From the NCBI GenBank assembly GCA_963573385.1, contig CAUYLG010071650.1:18745-82744 (forward strand): a DNA stretch of 64,000 nt. Reading direction: 5' to 3'. Shown in pieces: positions 25,701-36,115 of the stretch. The position numbers were made by a program, and so were the translations under genes. The stretch comes from Cacajao melanocephalus. Lineage: Eukaryota; Chordata; Mammalia; Primates; Pitheciidae. The notes under the pieces were generated by a model. The model was not told the DNA's origin. It ran no database searches and saw only the letters and a list, made by a program, of their open reading frames with translations. How positions within the stretch are numbered: the first letter of the stretch is position 1; the number at the start of each line of letters is the position of its first letter.

Positions 25701-26439
25701 TTTTTATAAAAAATCCCAAGTTTAATTGGGAAGAAGGAAAACTGAAGTTTTTCATTCCCTACATAGTGAAGATTCTGAAAAATCCTATTACTCTGAACTC
25801 AGAAGATGGATTTTATAAAGTACAAGTAGATTGTCTTTGAACTGAATTTTAAAGCTCTGCTGTCAGAGTTGACAAGTTCCTGAATTCAATTTTCAAACTA
25901 AAACTTAGAAAACTGGGGAAGACATTGTGTCTCCTCAGTAGCTTATCAAAAGAAATGAGGTGGCAGCTCCCACTGCTGTCTCCAGCTGGCCAGGCAGAGG
26001 GAGGTAGACGCAGCCCAGTCAAGTTATCTCGGCTCCCTCTCATGGATCGCATGTGTTTGAGAAGGGCTTCGCTATGAGCTCAAGCTTGCTGAGATTGGAG
26101 GACCATGACAGGCAGACAGCCTTCTCCCCAAGAACAGGGAGGGTTTTACCATTTTCAGAGGAGCTTTAAGCACCAGTGATCCTTGCCCAAGACCTATTGG
26201 TCTTCACCGTTGGCAGATAAAGGATAAAGAATGTGTAGACGTTAGCACACTAGTTGCTTTACTAGCATAGTGTTAACCTATGGAATTCCAGGCACTGCCA
26301 CTACCAGGGCCCTTGCCTTTCTTTTGGGAAAGATATTAGCTGGTGATGGCTCCTAAGTTCTCAAGATCTTCCTTGTGTATGTAGACAATAACAAATTTTC
26401 CTAAAAAAAAAAAAAAAGACAAGTGTAACTAGCAACTAT
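22770..26439. other. Mostly unassigned sequence; one (GT)n and one pyrimidine tract
   Basis: No gene or transposable element recognised. It contains a GT-rich microsatellite at 24261-24284 (one GC interruption), a strong pyrimidine tract at about 25000-25095, and an A15 run near 26402-26416. The pyrimidine tract includes TTCTGCAG at 25018-25025, a splice-acceptor look-alike, but no convincing exon follows. Frames of 60-84 residues have no recognisable domain. Confidence 0.4.
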
Positions 26440-26640
26440 ATGAAAATTAATATAAGCAATATTAAACATTTACAATGTGCCTTAGAGCCCATTTAAACCT
26501 AATATCAATCCAATGAAGTAGTTAATATCATCAACATTGTGTGGATGTGGGGAGTGAGTTTATTCATGATTTCCTAACCTGTAAGCAGAAGTGCTGGGAT
26601 TGAGACCCAGCTCTGTCTGACTCCTGATCTTGTCCTCTTA
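26440..26640 (-). repeat. MIR SINE, antisense
   Basis: Antisense MIR layout: CATTTACAATGTGCC near the start, ACCTAATATCAATCCAATGAAGTAG in the core and GCTGGGATTGAGACCCAGCTCTGTCTGACTCC at the end (antisense of the MIR head). Divergent but in order. Confidence 0.7.
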
Positions 26641-26657
26641 ATGAGGGTTTTACACAG

Positions 26658-26817
26658 TCATTCAGGTACTTGGACTATTTCTGTCCCTTGGCTCCAGTAT
26701 TCCTCTAGGATCTCACTGTTCTCTCCTGAGTCTAAGGAGCCTGCCTGGCAAACAAAGGGAGCCAGTTTGGAAGATTCTCTGGGGAGTTATTTGGGGCCAG
26801 GGTTGAAAATGGTATAC
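26658..26817. repeat. Local duplication, copy A
   Basis: About 160 bases that align end to end with 27458-27620. They share TATTCCTCTAGGATCTCAC, TGGCAAACAAAGGGAG, GGAAGATTCTCTGGG and GTTATTTGGGGCCAGGGTTG. I count about 18 substitutions and one small indel, near 88% identity. The flanking sequences do not align well. Confidence 0.85.
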
Positions 26818-27349
26818 TACGTTCATACACAGTTCTACATTATACTGTAAAACTACCACCCAAATAAGGACAATGATGAGCTCAGTGGTAGAATTTCTTC
26901 CTATAGGCTTTTTCAAAAGTAAGTAAATATCGTGACCTTTTGAATACTACAGGTTATGTGATTCTGTTAGTTCTTAGATTTTCACAGTCTTTCATTCTGT
27001 ATCCATTTGGTCTCTGAAAGTTCAGATTTATTAGTTACTTTATTTCATTTTTGTTCCTGTAACTGTTAGAAAAATTTATTACATTAAAATCTTATTACCC
27101 AAAGCTCTCAATTAGCCAGACTTCCCCCCACCTTTTCCATATTCCACTTTCAAAAGAAAAAGGAAAACCATAGAATAAATAAGTTCATATCAGAGTTTCT
27201 TCTAAAGGTTAAATATGGCGTATGGTCTCATGCCTTTTTGTTAGATGTTAAAATATGAGCATATTTCTTTATGATTTTGAAATGCATGGTCTATTGTAAA
27301 GTCTGCAAAAAAAATATTAATGTGGTTGTTTTAGTAAGGGTAAGCTAAT

Positions 27350-27770
27350 GTCGGTGACAGAATCCCCGCACTTCAGTAGCTCAACTGTAAAAGTTAATGT
27401 CTCATTCACCCACAATCCAATGGGAGTTGGTGGTGGTGGTTGCTCTGCTCCACATACTCATTCAGGTCCCTGAACTATTTCTGTCCTGTGGCTCTGATAT
27501 TCCTCTAGGATCTCACCGTTCTTCCCTGAGTCTGAGGAACCTGACTGGCAAACAAAGGGAGGCAGCCAGCTGGAAGATTCTCTGGGAAGTTATTTGGGGC
27601 CAGGGTTGAAAGTGGTACACAGCTTTTCCATCCAGATTGCAATGGCCAGGGGCCAGTCACATGACCCCACCTGACTGCAAGGGAGGCTGGGAAATGTAGC
27701 TTAGCGCTGTCTCCAGGAAGAAAAAGGGATAGGGTTTGGTATCCACCTAGCCCTCTCTCTATCACAGCAG
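27350..27770. repeat. Ancient interspersed repeat, family unassigned (contains duplication copy B)
   Basis: CTTCAGTAGCTCAACTGTAAAAG, TGGTTGCTCTGCTCCAC, TCATTCAGGTCCCTG, CAGTCACATGACCCCACC, TGCAAGGGAGGCTGGGAAATG and a terminal CTCTCTCTATCACAG form a pattern that recurs widely in mammalian genomes. A related copy appears at 32470-32990. I cannot name the family with confidence. Duplication copy B is 27458-27620. Confidence 0.55.
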
Positions 27771-27849
27771 TATTTTTAGAGTTCTTCTGGAGTTCTTATG
27801 GCCCTTCCAATATTGTGGACCATCTAAGAAAAATCCAGTTATCATCAAG

Positions 27850-28035
27850 ATTAGTGGTTTCCAGAATCTGGATAATTAAAAAATATCTCTGAAACTTCAC
27901 TTAGACCCACAGAGAATCAGGATGGGCATGGGGTGAGGATAGATGCAGGCCTGGAATCTGCATTTCTCAGAAGCTCTGCTTATGATTCAGATATAGACAG
28001 TCCAGTGTCAGTTGTTGTTTGGGAATCACTGATCT
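27850..28035 (-). mobile_element. MER20-like hAT MITE remnant
   Basis: AGTGGTTTCCAGAATC at the left, GGGGTGAGGATAGATGCAGGCCTGG then AATCTGCATTTCTCAGAAGC in the middle, and GTTTGGGAATCACTGATC at the right are decayed MER20-type features, including terminal-repeat-like ends. Confidence 0.5.
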
Positions 28036-28555
28036 AGATGATGCACTGGATAAGGCAGCAATACAAGTTAACTTATTTCAGGAAGATGTTAGCACAAAGG
28101 ACTAGGAGAACAAAACAGTAATCTTTAGTTACTTAGTAAATTAACCCAAACCCTTGTTTACACCAATTGTTTGAATTAATCAAGACTTTGAATATGTTGG
28201 GTGATCAGTTGTTTTGGAAGTCCATAGAGTGTTTCCTAGATAAAACTGCTTCATTTCCCAGTGAAACACCCCTTGTAGGAAGAGATCCATTCTGGATATT
28301 ATGAACAGACTGCCTACATTTTATTGTAATTTTGAAAGAATTGTCCATGTCTCAGTTCAATCTTTTTCACCCTCCTATAAAGCACAATTACAAATTCCTA
28401 GTCAATACCCTGATAGAGGTGAGGCAATTGTGGTAGTGAAACTGTTTTTTGAAGCAAAACCCAAAATGTCACTGGGTTTTAAAAATCAAATAGTATAATT
28501 CCTATTTTTGGTCTTTAAGTATATGGAGTTGCCAGTTTGTTCCTTGCATGAAAAA

Positions 28556-28904
28556 TAGGTTGAAAGGTGTTCTGACATGCTTGGGACCAGAAGTGTTTTG
28601 GATATTGGAGTTTTTCAGATTTTTGGAATATTTGCATATATATAATGAGAGATCTTCGGATGAGACCCAAGTCTAAACGTAAAGTTCATTTATGTTTCAT
28701 GTATATGTTATACATATAACCTGAGATAATTTTATATAATATTTTAAATAATTTTGTGAATAAAACAAAATTTTGACTGTGAGCTGTCACATGAGATCAG
28801 GGTGTGGAATTTTCCACTGGTGGTGTCATATTATTTTGCTCAAACATTTTCAAATTTTGGAGCATTTTGGATTTCAGATTCTCAGATTAGGGATGCTCAA
28901 CCTG
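28556..28904 (+). mobile_element. Tigger-type (TcMar) MITE, near full length
   Basis: About 349 bases. It starts at a mutated terminal repeat (TAGGTTGAAAGG), continues ATGCTTGGGACCAGAAGTG, TTGGAATATTTGCATATATA, GAGACCCAAGTCTAAACG and GATCAGGGTGTGGAATTTTCCAC, and ends in the intact terminal repeat GGGATGCTCAACCTG followed by TA, the Tc1/mariner target dinucleotide. Non-coding. A second member lies at 57044-57272. Subfamily name uncertain. Confidence 0.88.
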
Positions 28905-28906
28905 TA

Positions 28907-29299
28907 CTTCTGTTCCATGTAGACTTGTAGAATAGTGTGTGGCTTTTGAGGGCTAAAGGTAACTTCTTGTAACCGGTAAAAGTTGCAGTAGCAAAATTGG
29001 TTTCAGCAGTTTTGCAGGACACTCCACGGTTACCGCCCCAAGTGACGGTGGGAGTTGCAGAAGGTGATATTTCAGGTTTACTCATTTGTGGTGCTCTCAT
29101 ATTAGATTTATAAAAAGCAGCATTATCATCCTTCTCTGGTCTTTCTTAACTATAATTTCCTAGTCTCTTGGTTGCTTCTGAGTATATCTGATAAAATGTG
29201 CACTCTTTGAACCTTCGTAACACAAATTTGTTTAAGATCTCAAATTACATATTGCTGTGATCCAAGTGGAGGCTGAAAAGCCTCTGGTGGCTGCGCTTC
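28907..29299. other. Unassigned sequence
   Basis: No gene or repeat recognised. The 67-residue minus-strand frame at 28897-29100 shows no domain. Confidence 0.35.
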
Positions 29300-29780
29300 C
29301 ATTCTGAGAGCAGCATTACAAACTATTCTGCAAAGGGCTTTAATCATATTGCCCTCAAAACTCTTCTGTGTTCTACATTGCCTACCTAATAATGTCCATC
29401 CTCCTTAGCCTTTCATTCAAGCATCCTCAGAATCTGACCTCTCTTTGGAACTGCTGGTGAGCTTTCCAGCATTTAGTCTATAGGTCCTTTACCCAAAATC
29501 TCTGCTCTAGCCAATTAGTCCATTCATTAATTCCCAGAACATCTTGAGTTTTCTGTCCTTCATCCTTGTGCCTCATAATTCCAAACACCAATCTCTTCCC
29601 AAACGAAATCCAATTATTTATTGAAGATTCAGCGTGAAATGACACTGACTCTGAAACCTCCCCTGTTCAATTTAAGTATGACAGTTGTTGCCTGCACTTA
29701 TCATGATACGTTTTAGTTTGGTATTTGCATGTTAGGCTTTTTACTTGAGTATAAGCTTCTGGAGATTAATGATCTTACTT

Positions 29781-29819
<39 letters not shown>

Positions 29820-30165
29820 GAGAGGGAGTCTCACACTATTGCCCAGGCTGGAATGCAGTGATGTAATCTTGTCTCACTGAAACCTCTGCTTCCTGGGTTC
29901 AAGCGATTCTCCTGCCTCAGCCTTCCATGTAGCTGGGATTACAGGTGCCTGCTACCACACCCAGCTAATTTTTTTGTATTTTTTTGTAGAGATAGGGTTT
30001 CGCCATGTTGGCCAGGCTAGTCTCAAACTCCTGACCTTGTGATTCGCCTGCCTTGGCCTCCCAAAGTGCTGGGAGCCTGGCCATGATCTTACTTTTTTCA
30101 CCTCTTGTTCCCTGTGGTGCTTTAACTATGGCAAGCATTTGGTAAATAACCTTCATAATAAATAG
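29300..30165 (+). repeat. L2 LINE 3' part, sense, split by an Alu
   Basis: L2 landmarks in sense: CAAAACTCTTCTGTG, ATTGCCTACC, CTCCTTAGCCTTTCATTCAAGC, TCTGCTCTAGCC, ATCCAATTATTTATTGAAG, GTATAAGCTTCTGGAG. After the Alu they continue TCACCTCTTGTTCCCTGTGGTGC and GGCAAGCATTTGGTAAATAACC. The Alu (29783-30082) sits in the L2 3'UTR. Confidence 0.75.
29783..30082 (-). mobile_element. Alu, antisense, with (TTTA)n tail and a short deletion
   Basis: A reverse Alu whose tail has become a (TTTA)n microsatellite (29783-29819). The target-site duplication ATGATCTTACTTTT is at 29769-29782 and 30083-30096. Near its far end CAAAGTGCTGGGAGCCTGGCC lacks about 20 bases that consensus Alu has here (the 'attacaggcgtgagccaccgc' stretch), which removes part of the left-arm A/B-box promoter region. 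Confidence 0.95.
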
Positions 30166-31789
30166 CATTTAGTTGAGGATTATAATGCAAAGTGAAAACC
30201 CAACCTTAAACTCTTAATTTAGAGGATACTTTCTCACAGTGGAATAGTGATACAAGTTATTTTGGGGAAGAATATCTGGTTATCTTTACATAGGTTGCTT
30301 TACTGCAGGGCTTTTCAGAGCCTTTAATATGCTTATAGAATGTCATGTGCTAATATGATTATCTTTGAAAGGAGGTCTTAAGCATCATATTTCATATTCT
30401 TTTGACCACAGAATTTTTTTTTGTGAAGCATATTGATCAACCAGAGTTTTTAGTAATACATTTTGGGAAATATTAATTTAGAGTAATATTCTAACTTTTT
30501 ATATTACCCTTCGCTACCAAAAGTGCTTTCACAATTAAGGTCATCCTCATTTTTCTCTGAAAATCACTGGCTGCTCATGAGAAAACAAAAAATGTCCTTT
30601 TTTTCTAATTTGCACTCCTAGACATAATTATTTTGGGTATTGTGTGTATGTATGTTTGTAAACTGCCCAAAATCACCAGATATTTTTGGCTTTAGCTAAG
30701 AGATATAGTTCAGCAGAATTCCTGGTGATCTAAATGAAACCTGTAATAAATGAAGACATACAGCAGAGAGTAATTCTCTTGTCAGACATCTTTGAAGAGA
30801 TATGCAAAGACCTTTGTCTTAACAGCAATTTTCCTGAAGGTCACCCACCATTCAGACTATTTATGTAAATCTCCATTAATTCCAGCTTTATTTAATGATT
30901 TGCTGAATGTTAAGTCAACGATTAATGGTTTTTTTTTTTTTAATTATTGATTTATCTGTCCACACCTTCTTTCCGTGGACACACAGATTTTTTTTTTTTA
31001 ATCAGAACATTGCATGTTTAGATTTCTCTCCTTTAAATCAAGTCTATTATCATCAGCAGTCATTTGTCAGGGATGTAATTGCATTTACAGTGGATGAGAT
31101 CAAATTTCAGAGCAAGAGGAATTAAAGGATATTTTAAGTTGAAGTTAAACCTATGATTTTTTATGAACTTTGGGGCACCTAATTAAGTGACTAGTAATGA
31201 GCAGGAATTTCCAAATGTCAAATGTATAATTATGAAAGAAACAAGAGGTGGTCTTTCCAATAAACTTCTATGCTGTGCCCTATTACCTCTCAATGGGCCC
31301 CAAACGAAGTCTGCTGATGAACAGTACAAAATTAAGACGGATTTTCACAGCCGATAGAAGCAAATCTTGTCTTCTGGAACATAATCACTAAATACATAAG
31401 TGTAAGAGTAGATTTGAATCTGGCAGATCTATAGATGAGTCTTAATTTTCTCTCTCAAACCACACATTATAAAACAATGCCATGCTATTCCTTTTCATGC
31501 CTTTGTTTCCCTCAGCTTTTGTTACCATTGAGCTTCACCACCAACATTTGAGAATTCAAAACACTTATTTATTTTAAACTGGAAGGTGAATTAAATTTGG
31601 TGGAGGATAGAGGACTGGAAGACAAGTCAAATATTTTCATATTCAATGGAGCATAACATCGTCTATGTTAGAGCTGATAACAAAGTGCATGATCTTTCAC
31701 ACTATACAATTATTAAGGATGAGAGATCTCATTTTTTAAGTCCCCATTCCCAGTCCCCATTTACTGCTGGTGTTTCTGTAGACATAGTC
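30166..31789. other. Unassigned AT-rich sequence
   Basis: No gene or transposable element recognised. It contains many TAAT/ATTA homeodomain-type words (for example 30870-30930) and T-runs at about 30929-30942 and 30988-30998. I see nothing in it that can be annotated firmly. Confidence 0.4.
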
Positions 31790-31960
31790 ATGTTTGACAG
31801 ATTTCCAGAGGTTTTCACCTAATATTAGGATCTATTATGTGCTAGGGAGAATAACAGATGTACAAAAAATGTCAGTTATTTTCTCTGCCACTGGGAAGTC
31901 TGAAAGATTGTGGAGTGGGCAAGGTATAAACAGAGTAGAAATAATTAACAATTTTTATAA
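31790..31960 (-). repeat. L2 LINE 3'-end remnant, antisense
   Basis: TCTATTATGTGCTAGGGAGAATAACAGATG then TTATTTTCTCTGCCACTGGGAAGTCTG fit the antisense L2 3'UTR order. Divergent. Confidence 0.5.
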
Positions 31961-32010
31961 TGAAAGCTTTTGTCATTTGTTATTATACAAGTAATAAATG
32001 AATCTATTCT

Positions 32011-32304
32011 TTTTTTTTTTTTGAGACAAAGTCCCACTCTGTCACCCAGGCTGTAGTGCAGTGGCACAATTTTGGCTCACTGCAACCTCTGCCTCCTGGA
32101 TTCAAGTGATTCTCGTGCCTCAGCCTCCTGGGACTACAGGTGCCTGCCACCACACCTGGCTAATTTTTAAAAAATATATTTTTAGTAGAGACAGGGTTTT
32201 TCCATATCCTCCAGGCTTGTCTCAAACTCCAGATCTCAGGTGATCCACCTGCCTTGGGCTCCCAAAGTGCTGAAATTACAAGTGTGAGCCACCACGCCCA
32301 GCCA
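32011..32304 (-). mobile_element. Alu (AluS/J-like), antisense, with small deletion
   Basis: Reverse Alu with target-site duplication AATCTATTCTTTT at 32001-32013 and 32305-32317 (the T's merge with the tail). CTCCTGGGACTACAGG lacks the expected GAGTAGCT segment. The A-rich linker has grown to TTTTTAAAAAATATATTTTTAG. Confidence 0.95.
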
Positions 32305-32469
32305 AATCTATTCTTTTACTTAAGAATATCATAACGCACGTATGGCCTATTTTTCTCTCAAATAGGTAAATAGAGAGGTAGGTAAATAGATTTAGTTATT
32401 TTCTTTTAACTACCTTCATATTGACCTGCTTAATCGTATTTTTTCATTTCTCTACTAACGGGCATTTGC

Positions 32470-32990
32470 AGTGTGTGCCAGCTTGGCAGCATGAAATAGA
32501 GAAACCTAGATCACAGTGGTGCAAACGAGATAGACATTCATTTCCCTCTCCTGAAAAGAAGTGCCGAGGCAGGTGGTACAGGGATGCTGTAACACCTCAA
32601 GACGCTGGCAGATGCCCAAGCTCTTTTCAGCGCACTTCCCTTTCATGTCTTTGTCCTCATAGTCCAATGTCGTTGCTAGGGTTCCAAGGTCACATCTGAA
32701 TTCCAGGCAATGGGACCAAGTATACGAAAGAGAAAGCTGTGTCCCTAATGACACTTCCCAGATGTTGTACACACAAGTTTCCTTGCATCTCATTGACCAA
32801 AATGTAGTCCCTATGGCCATAAGTAGCTGCAATGAAAGATGGGACAAGTAGATTTTTGTTTTGTTTTGTGTGTTTGTTTTGTTTAGCTGGGCAGCAGTGG
32901 GTTTAGCTAAAGATCAGTGTCTTTATTGTAAGGAAGAAGGAAGGATAGAGATTTTGGGAGGCAGCTGACAGTCTCTGCCACAGATCATTG
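32470..32990. repeat. Ancient interspersed repeat, family unassigned
   Basis: AAATAGAGAAACC..CACAGTGGTGCAAACGAGATAG.., then CAAGGTCACATCTGAATTCC, CATTGACCAAAATGTAGTCC and the terminal GGCAGCTGACAGTCTCTGCCACAG resemble the unnamed repeat at 27350-27770 in layout and ending. The 113-residue minus-strand frame at 32506-32847 lies inside it and shows no known domain. A GTTTT-rich patch lies at 32851-32884. Confidence 0.45.
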
Positions 32991-33107
32991 CCAGTTGTTT
33001 GCTATTACAGATAATACAAAAATAAACATTCTTGGGCATGGATAACCATGCTGGTTCACATGAGTAAGTGACACATGTTGAGTGAGTTACTAGGATAGAA
33101 ATTCCTT

Positions 33108-33145
33108 GAGGAGGAGCTTGGAGGAGGAGCTTGGAGGAGGAGGAG
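33108..33145. repeat. Short GGA-rich minisatellite
   Basis: Two direct copies of GAGGAGGAGCTTG followed by GAGGAGGAGGAG. Purine-rich on the plus strand. Confidence 0.85.
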
Positions 33146-33264
33146 ATCATGGTGGGCGGGGGTGGCTGGAGGGGCCATTGCTGTTGAGGTGGATCTGAGC
33201 TTGGTCCTGCCGCCTGGCAAGTTTTAGATGGGAGGAGTGACTGGTGCTATAGGCAAGCAAGCAT

Positions 33265-33650
33265 GCACCGATTCATTCACTCACTCACCCAACAGATGTT
33301 GGTTGAGCACTTACTATGTGCCAGACTCTAGTCATACAGAGATTGGACTGACGAGGCCCCCGCCCTCCTTGCAACTCACAGAAAAATAACTCATGGCACT
33401 TGGATAAGCACAACAGCAAACCTTTGGGATAGGCTGTGAGGGGGAGTCAGGCTGGATAAGAAGGCTTGGGCTAGACTAAAGGGAACTCGGATGCCTAAAG
33501 AGATTCAACCTGATCTTGTAGCCAGTGGGGAGCCACTGAAAGCTTTGATCAGAGGACTGATGTGATCCGAGCGGTGTTTGAAGAAAGCAAATCTGACATG
33601 CACAGGTTAACTGGAGGAGGCCAAGGAAGACTTGAAGCAAGGTGAGCAAA
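33265..33650 (-). repeat. L2 LINE, antisense
   Basis: ATTCATTCACTCACTCACCCAAC, then TTGGTTGAGCACTTACTATGTGCCAGACTC at the L2 3' end. Further on are TTGTAGCCAGTGGGGAGCCACTGAAAGCTTTGATCAGAGGACTGATGTGATC and AGGAGGCCAAGG. Order and spacing match antisense L2 with an internal deletion. Confidence 0.85.
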
Positions 33651-33724
33651 AAGAAGCTGTTCCCGAGCCTTCCCTGTGCGGCGATGGGGGCCTGTGCTAG
33701 ACAGCAGCCCAGGGGGCTGTGCAG

Positions 33725-34320
33725 TGTGCTGGCTCCAGGTACACTCTAGAAAGAAGTGGTCTTGGGTTTGGATCCTAGTTCTTTTCCTTAGTAGTGAGTC
33801 AGGCATCATCCCTCTTTTAGTCTGCTTGTATTGCCATAACACAATACCATAGCCTGGGTGCCCTATACAACAGAAATTTATTTCCTTGCAATTCTGGAGG
33901 CTGGGAAGTCAGCTGACTTGGTTCTTGGTGAGGATGCTCTTCCTGGTTTGCAGATGGTTGCCTTCCTTCCATGCCCTCTCATGGTAGAGAGAGTGAACCC
34001 TGGTGTCTCTTCCTCTTCTTATAAGGACACCATCCCTGTTGAATTAGAATCCCACCCTCATGACCTCATTTGACCTTTATCACCTCCTCACAGACCCTAT
34101 CTCCAATTATAGTCACACTGGGGGCTATGGTTTCAATATACAAACTTTGGAGGGATGCAAACCTTCAGTCCGTAACAGTTCTCATAGCCATCTGAAGCAC
34201 AATTCTTCCTTCTGCAGAATGGGGGGAAATTCCATCAACCTCTGCAATGGGTTGTCATCACAATGAAGTGAGGTGAGATGTGTAAAGTACCAAGTATGGT
34301 GTCTGACACATGGGACATAT
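33725..34320 (+). repeat. MIR SINE, sense, split by a MaLR LTR
   Basis: The left part (to 33812) carries CTTGGGTTTGGATCCTAG, the MIR head region. The right part (from 34178) carries TTCCTTCTGCAGAATGGGGG, GGGTTGTCATCACAATGAAG, GTGTAAAGTACCAAGTATGGTGTC and TGACACATGGGACAT, the MIR core and tail. The MaLR LTR lies between them. Confidence 0.7.
33813..34177 (-). repeat. MaLR LTR (MLT1/MST-like), antisense, nested in a MIR
   Basis: Antisense MaLR layout: TTAGTCTGCTTGTATTGCCATAAC, AACAGAAATTTATTTCC, TTCTGGAGGCTGGGAAGTC, GGTGTCTCTTCC..TTATAAGGACACC, CCACCCTCATGACCTCATTTGACC, CCCTATCTCCAATTATAGTCACACTGGGGGC and CTTCAGTCCGTAACA. Solo LTR without internal sequence. Confidence 0.9.
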
Positions 34321-34369
34321 AAAAAAAAAACTGGAAGCTAGAAGGAACAGATGGGTTGAGGATTTCAAT

Positions 34370-34760
34370 GGAAAAATTTTAGGACTTGGGGCATAGATAC
34401 AGAAGACAAAGGAGGGCGAGGGTACAGAGATGATGCTGAGGATCTGAGCCAGGGTGATGAGGAGAATGATGTCAATTGACAAAAATAGGAGCGTCTGAGA
34501 AGGAGCAAGGTTTGAGGGAAAGATTGATGGGTTTGATTTTAGGTGTGTTGCATTTGGTGAGGCGGCTGGATATGCAAGTGGAAATTTCCAGCAGACAGTT
34601 GGGGTTTATTTACAAAAGAGGATGTATGCTGCTAACGACAGCTCCTGGGGGATACAAAATTGGTAGAGGCTGAAATTCAAGAGGAAAGAAACAGAGAATG
34701 CAAATGAACCTGCACAGACCCAATAAACTGGAGGCTCTAACCTATGCAGGAGGAATTTAG
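34370..34760 (-). repeat. L2 LINE (reverse-transcriptase part), antisense
   Basis: GGGTTTGATTTTAGGTGTGTTGC, GGCTGGATATGCAAGTGGAAATTTCC and GCAGACAGTTGGGG correspond in order to the antisense L2 segment. The preceding and following text agrees with the same consensus. Confidence 0.7.
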
Positions 34761-35339
34761 TTTTATAAAGTTTTCTGGTTGAACAAACGAACAGGCTGAG
34801 GCAACGTTGAATTGGGAGCTGATTTCTCTGGATCATTTCCTCAGTTCTCCACTTTACTTTTGTAGACGCATACTGTAGACACAAAGAGATAGTTTAGGGT
34901 CCAAAGCCAAGTAAACCCACAAAAAGAAAGGTACAATCTTGAGCATTTGGGTTGTTTATTTCATATGAAGAAAGAAGTGGTTTTCTCAGTAATAGAACAA
35001 TGTAGCTGCGAAATTTCTGTGCTAGGACATTGTCTCTAAACACTGCAGTCTTGGGCAGTCTGAAGGGCCTTTAGCACTTTAGGATCCAATTAAAAGGAAC
35101 CATTTTCCATTCTACAGCTAAGGAAATAGATCAACAAAGAGGCTGAACAACTGTTTTAAAATCTGACAGATGTAACATGGCAGACAAAGAAATGGGATTT
35201 AGAAGGCTTCCCCTTTCTGAGATGTTATTTTCTTGTTAGTGTGGCCTGTCAGTTCTCCCAGCAATGAGTCCGTTGAAATTAACCTTTGATAGACTCATGC
35301 CAGTAAATAAAAAAAATAGCTCACCTTTATCCAGTTGCA
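34761..35339. other. Mostly unassigned; possible MIR remnant
   Basis: 35085-35200 (CCATTCTACAGCTAAGGAAATAG ... CTGACAGATG ... GACAAAGAAATGGGATTTAG) is compatible with a decayed antisense MIR but too divergent to claim. The 92-residue minus-strand frame at 34606-34884 has no recognisable domain. Confidence 0.35.
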
Positions 35340-36115
35340 GGCAACAGGAAAGAGCAAGTACACAGAATTTATTCTCTCTCCATCTTTTGGACTCTACCCA
35401 TACAACCCTGCATCCTCTGCCAAATAAAAGTAAAATATTATTTTCTTCACTTTAGTTTGTAGCCACTCACTCTATTCTGCTAAAATAGCCCTTACTAACA
35501 GCCCTGGTGTCTTCAAATCACCAAATCCACTGGACTTTTAAGAAAATCCCCTTCTTTCTGGCTTTTCCTGATGTTTTTTCACGACTTTATTGAGATCTCT
35601 GTCCTCTTGGCTTTCTTGACACCTCACACTTCTGGTTGCCATGACACCTCAGAGACGCTTCCTTCTTGGTTTTCTTCAGGGGACCCCCTACTGCTTACTA
35701 GTTAAATTCTGGCACTCTTTTCATCCTAAGCAAACTGCTTTTCCCAATCTGTATACTTTCTCGCCTGGCTGCCCTAATCCATTCTCATTATATCAATTAG
35801 CATCAATATACCAAGGACTCCTAAATCTTATCTCTGGCCCAGATTTTTCTTCCAAGCTTCAGGCTTACATCAAACTGGACAGCTTCATTCAGGTATCTCA
35901 TAAGCACCTCAAGATCAAAATATCTGAAACTAAGGGGCTCTTTTCTCTTCAAGTTCTTTATCTTTTTTTTTTTTTTAACCATTCTCTCATCTATACAAGT
36001 TGAAATCTGGAAACCAATATTTATCTCTTTGTCCATCGCCATTTTCAGCCCCTACTCAGGTGTCAATAATTCACCAGCCACTGCCAACATTCCTTATATT
36101 TCTCAAGTCTAGCAT
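35340..36115 (+). repeat. L2 LINE reverse-transcriptase region, sense
   Basis: Sense L2 covering the RT region. Landmarks include CCATTCTCATTATATCAATTAGC, CCAAGGACTCCTAAATCTTATCTCTGGCCCAG, CAAACTGGACAGCTTCATTCAGGTATCTCATAAGCACC and CAGCCCCTACTCAGG. The 120-residue plus-strand frame at 35641-36003 overlaps this region but is interrupted and is a decayed LINE, not a gene. Confidence 0.75.

Noticed and set aside
35641..36003. 120-residue plus-strand frame
   Set aside because: It overlaps decayed sense L2 reverse-transcriptase sequence and is broken by indels, so it is LINE debris.
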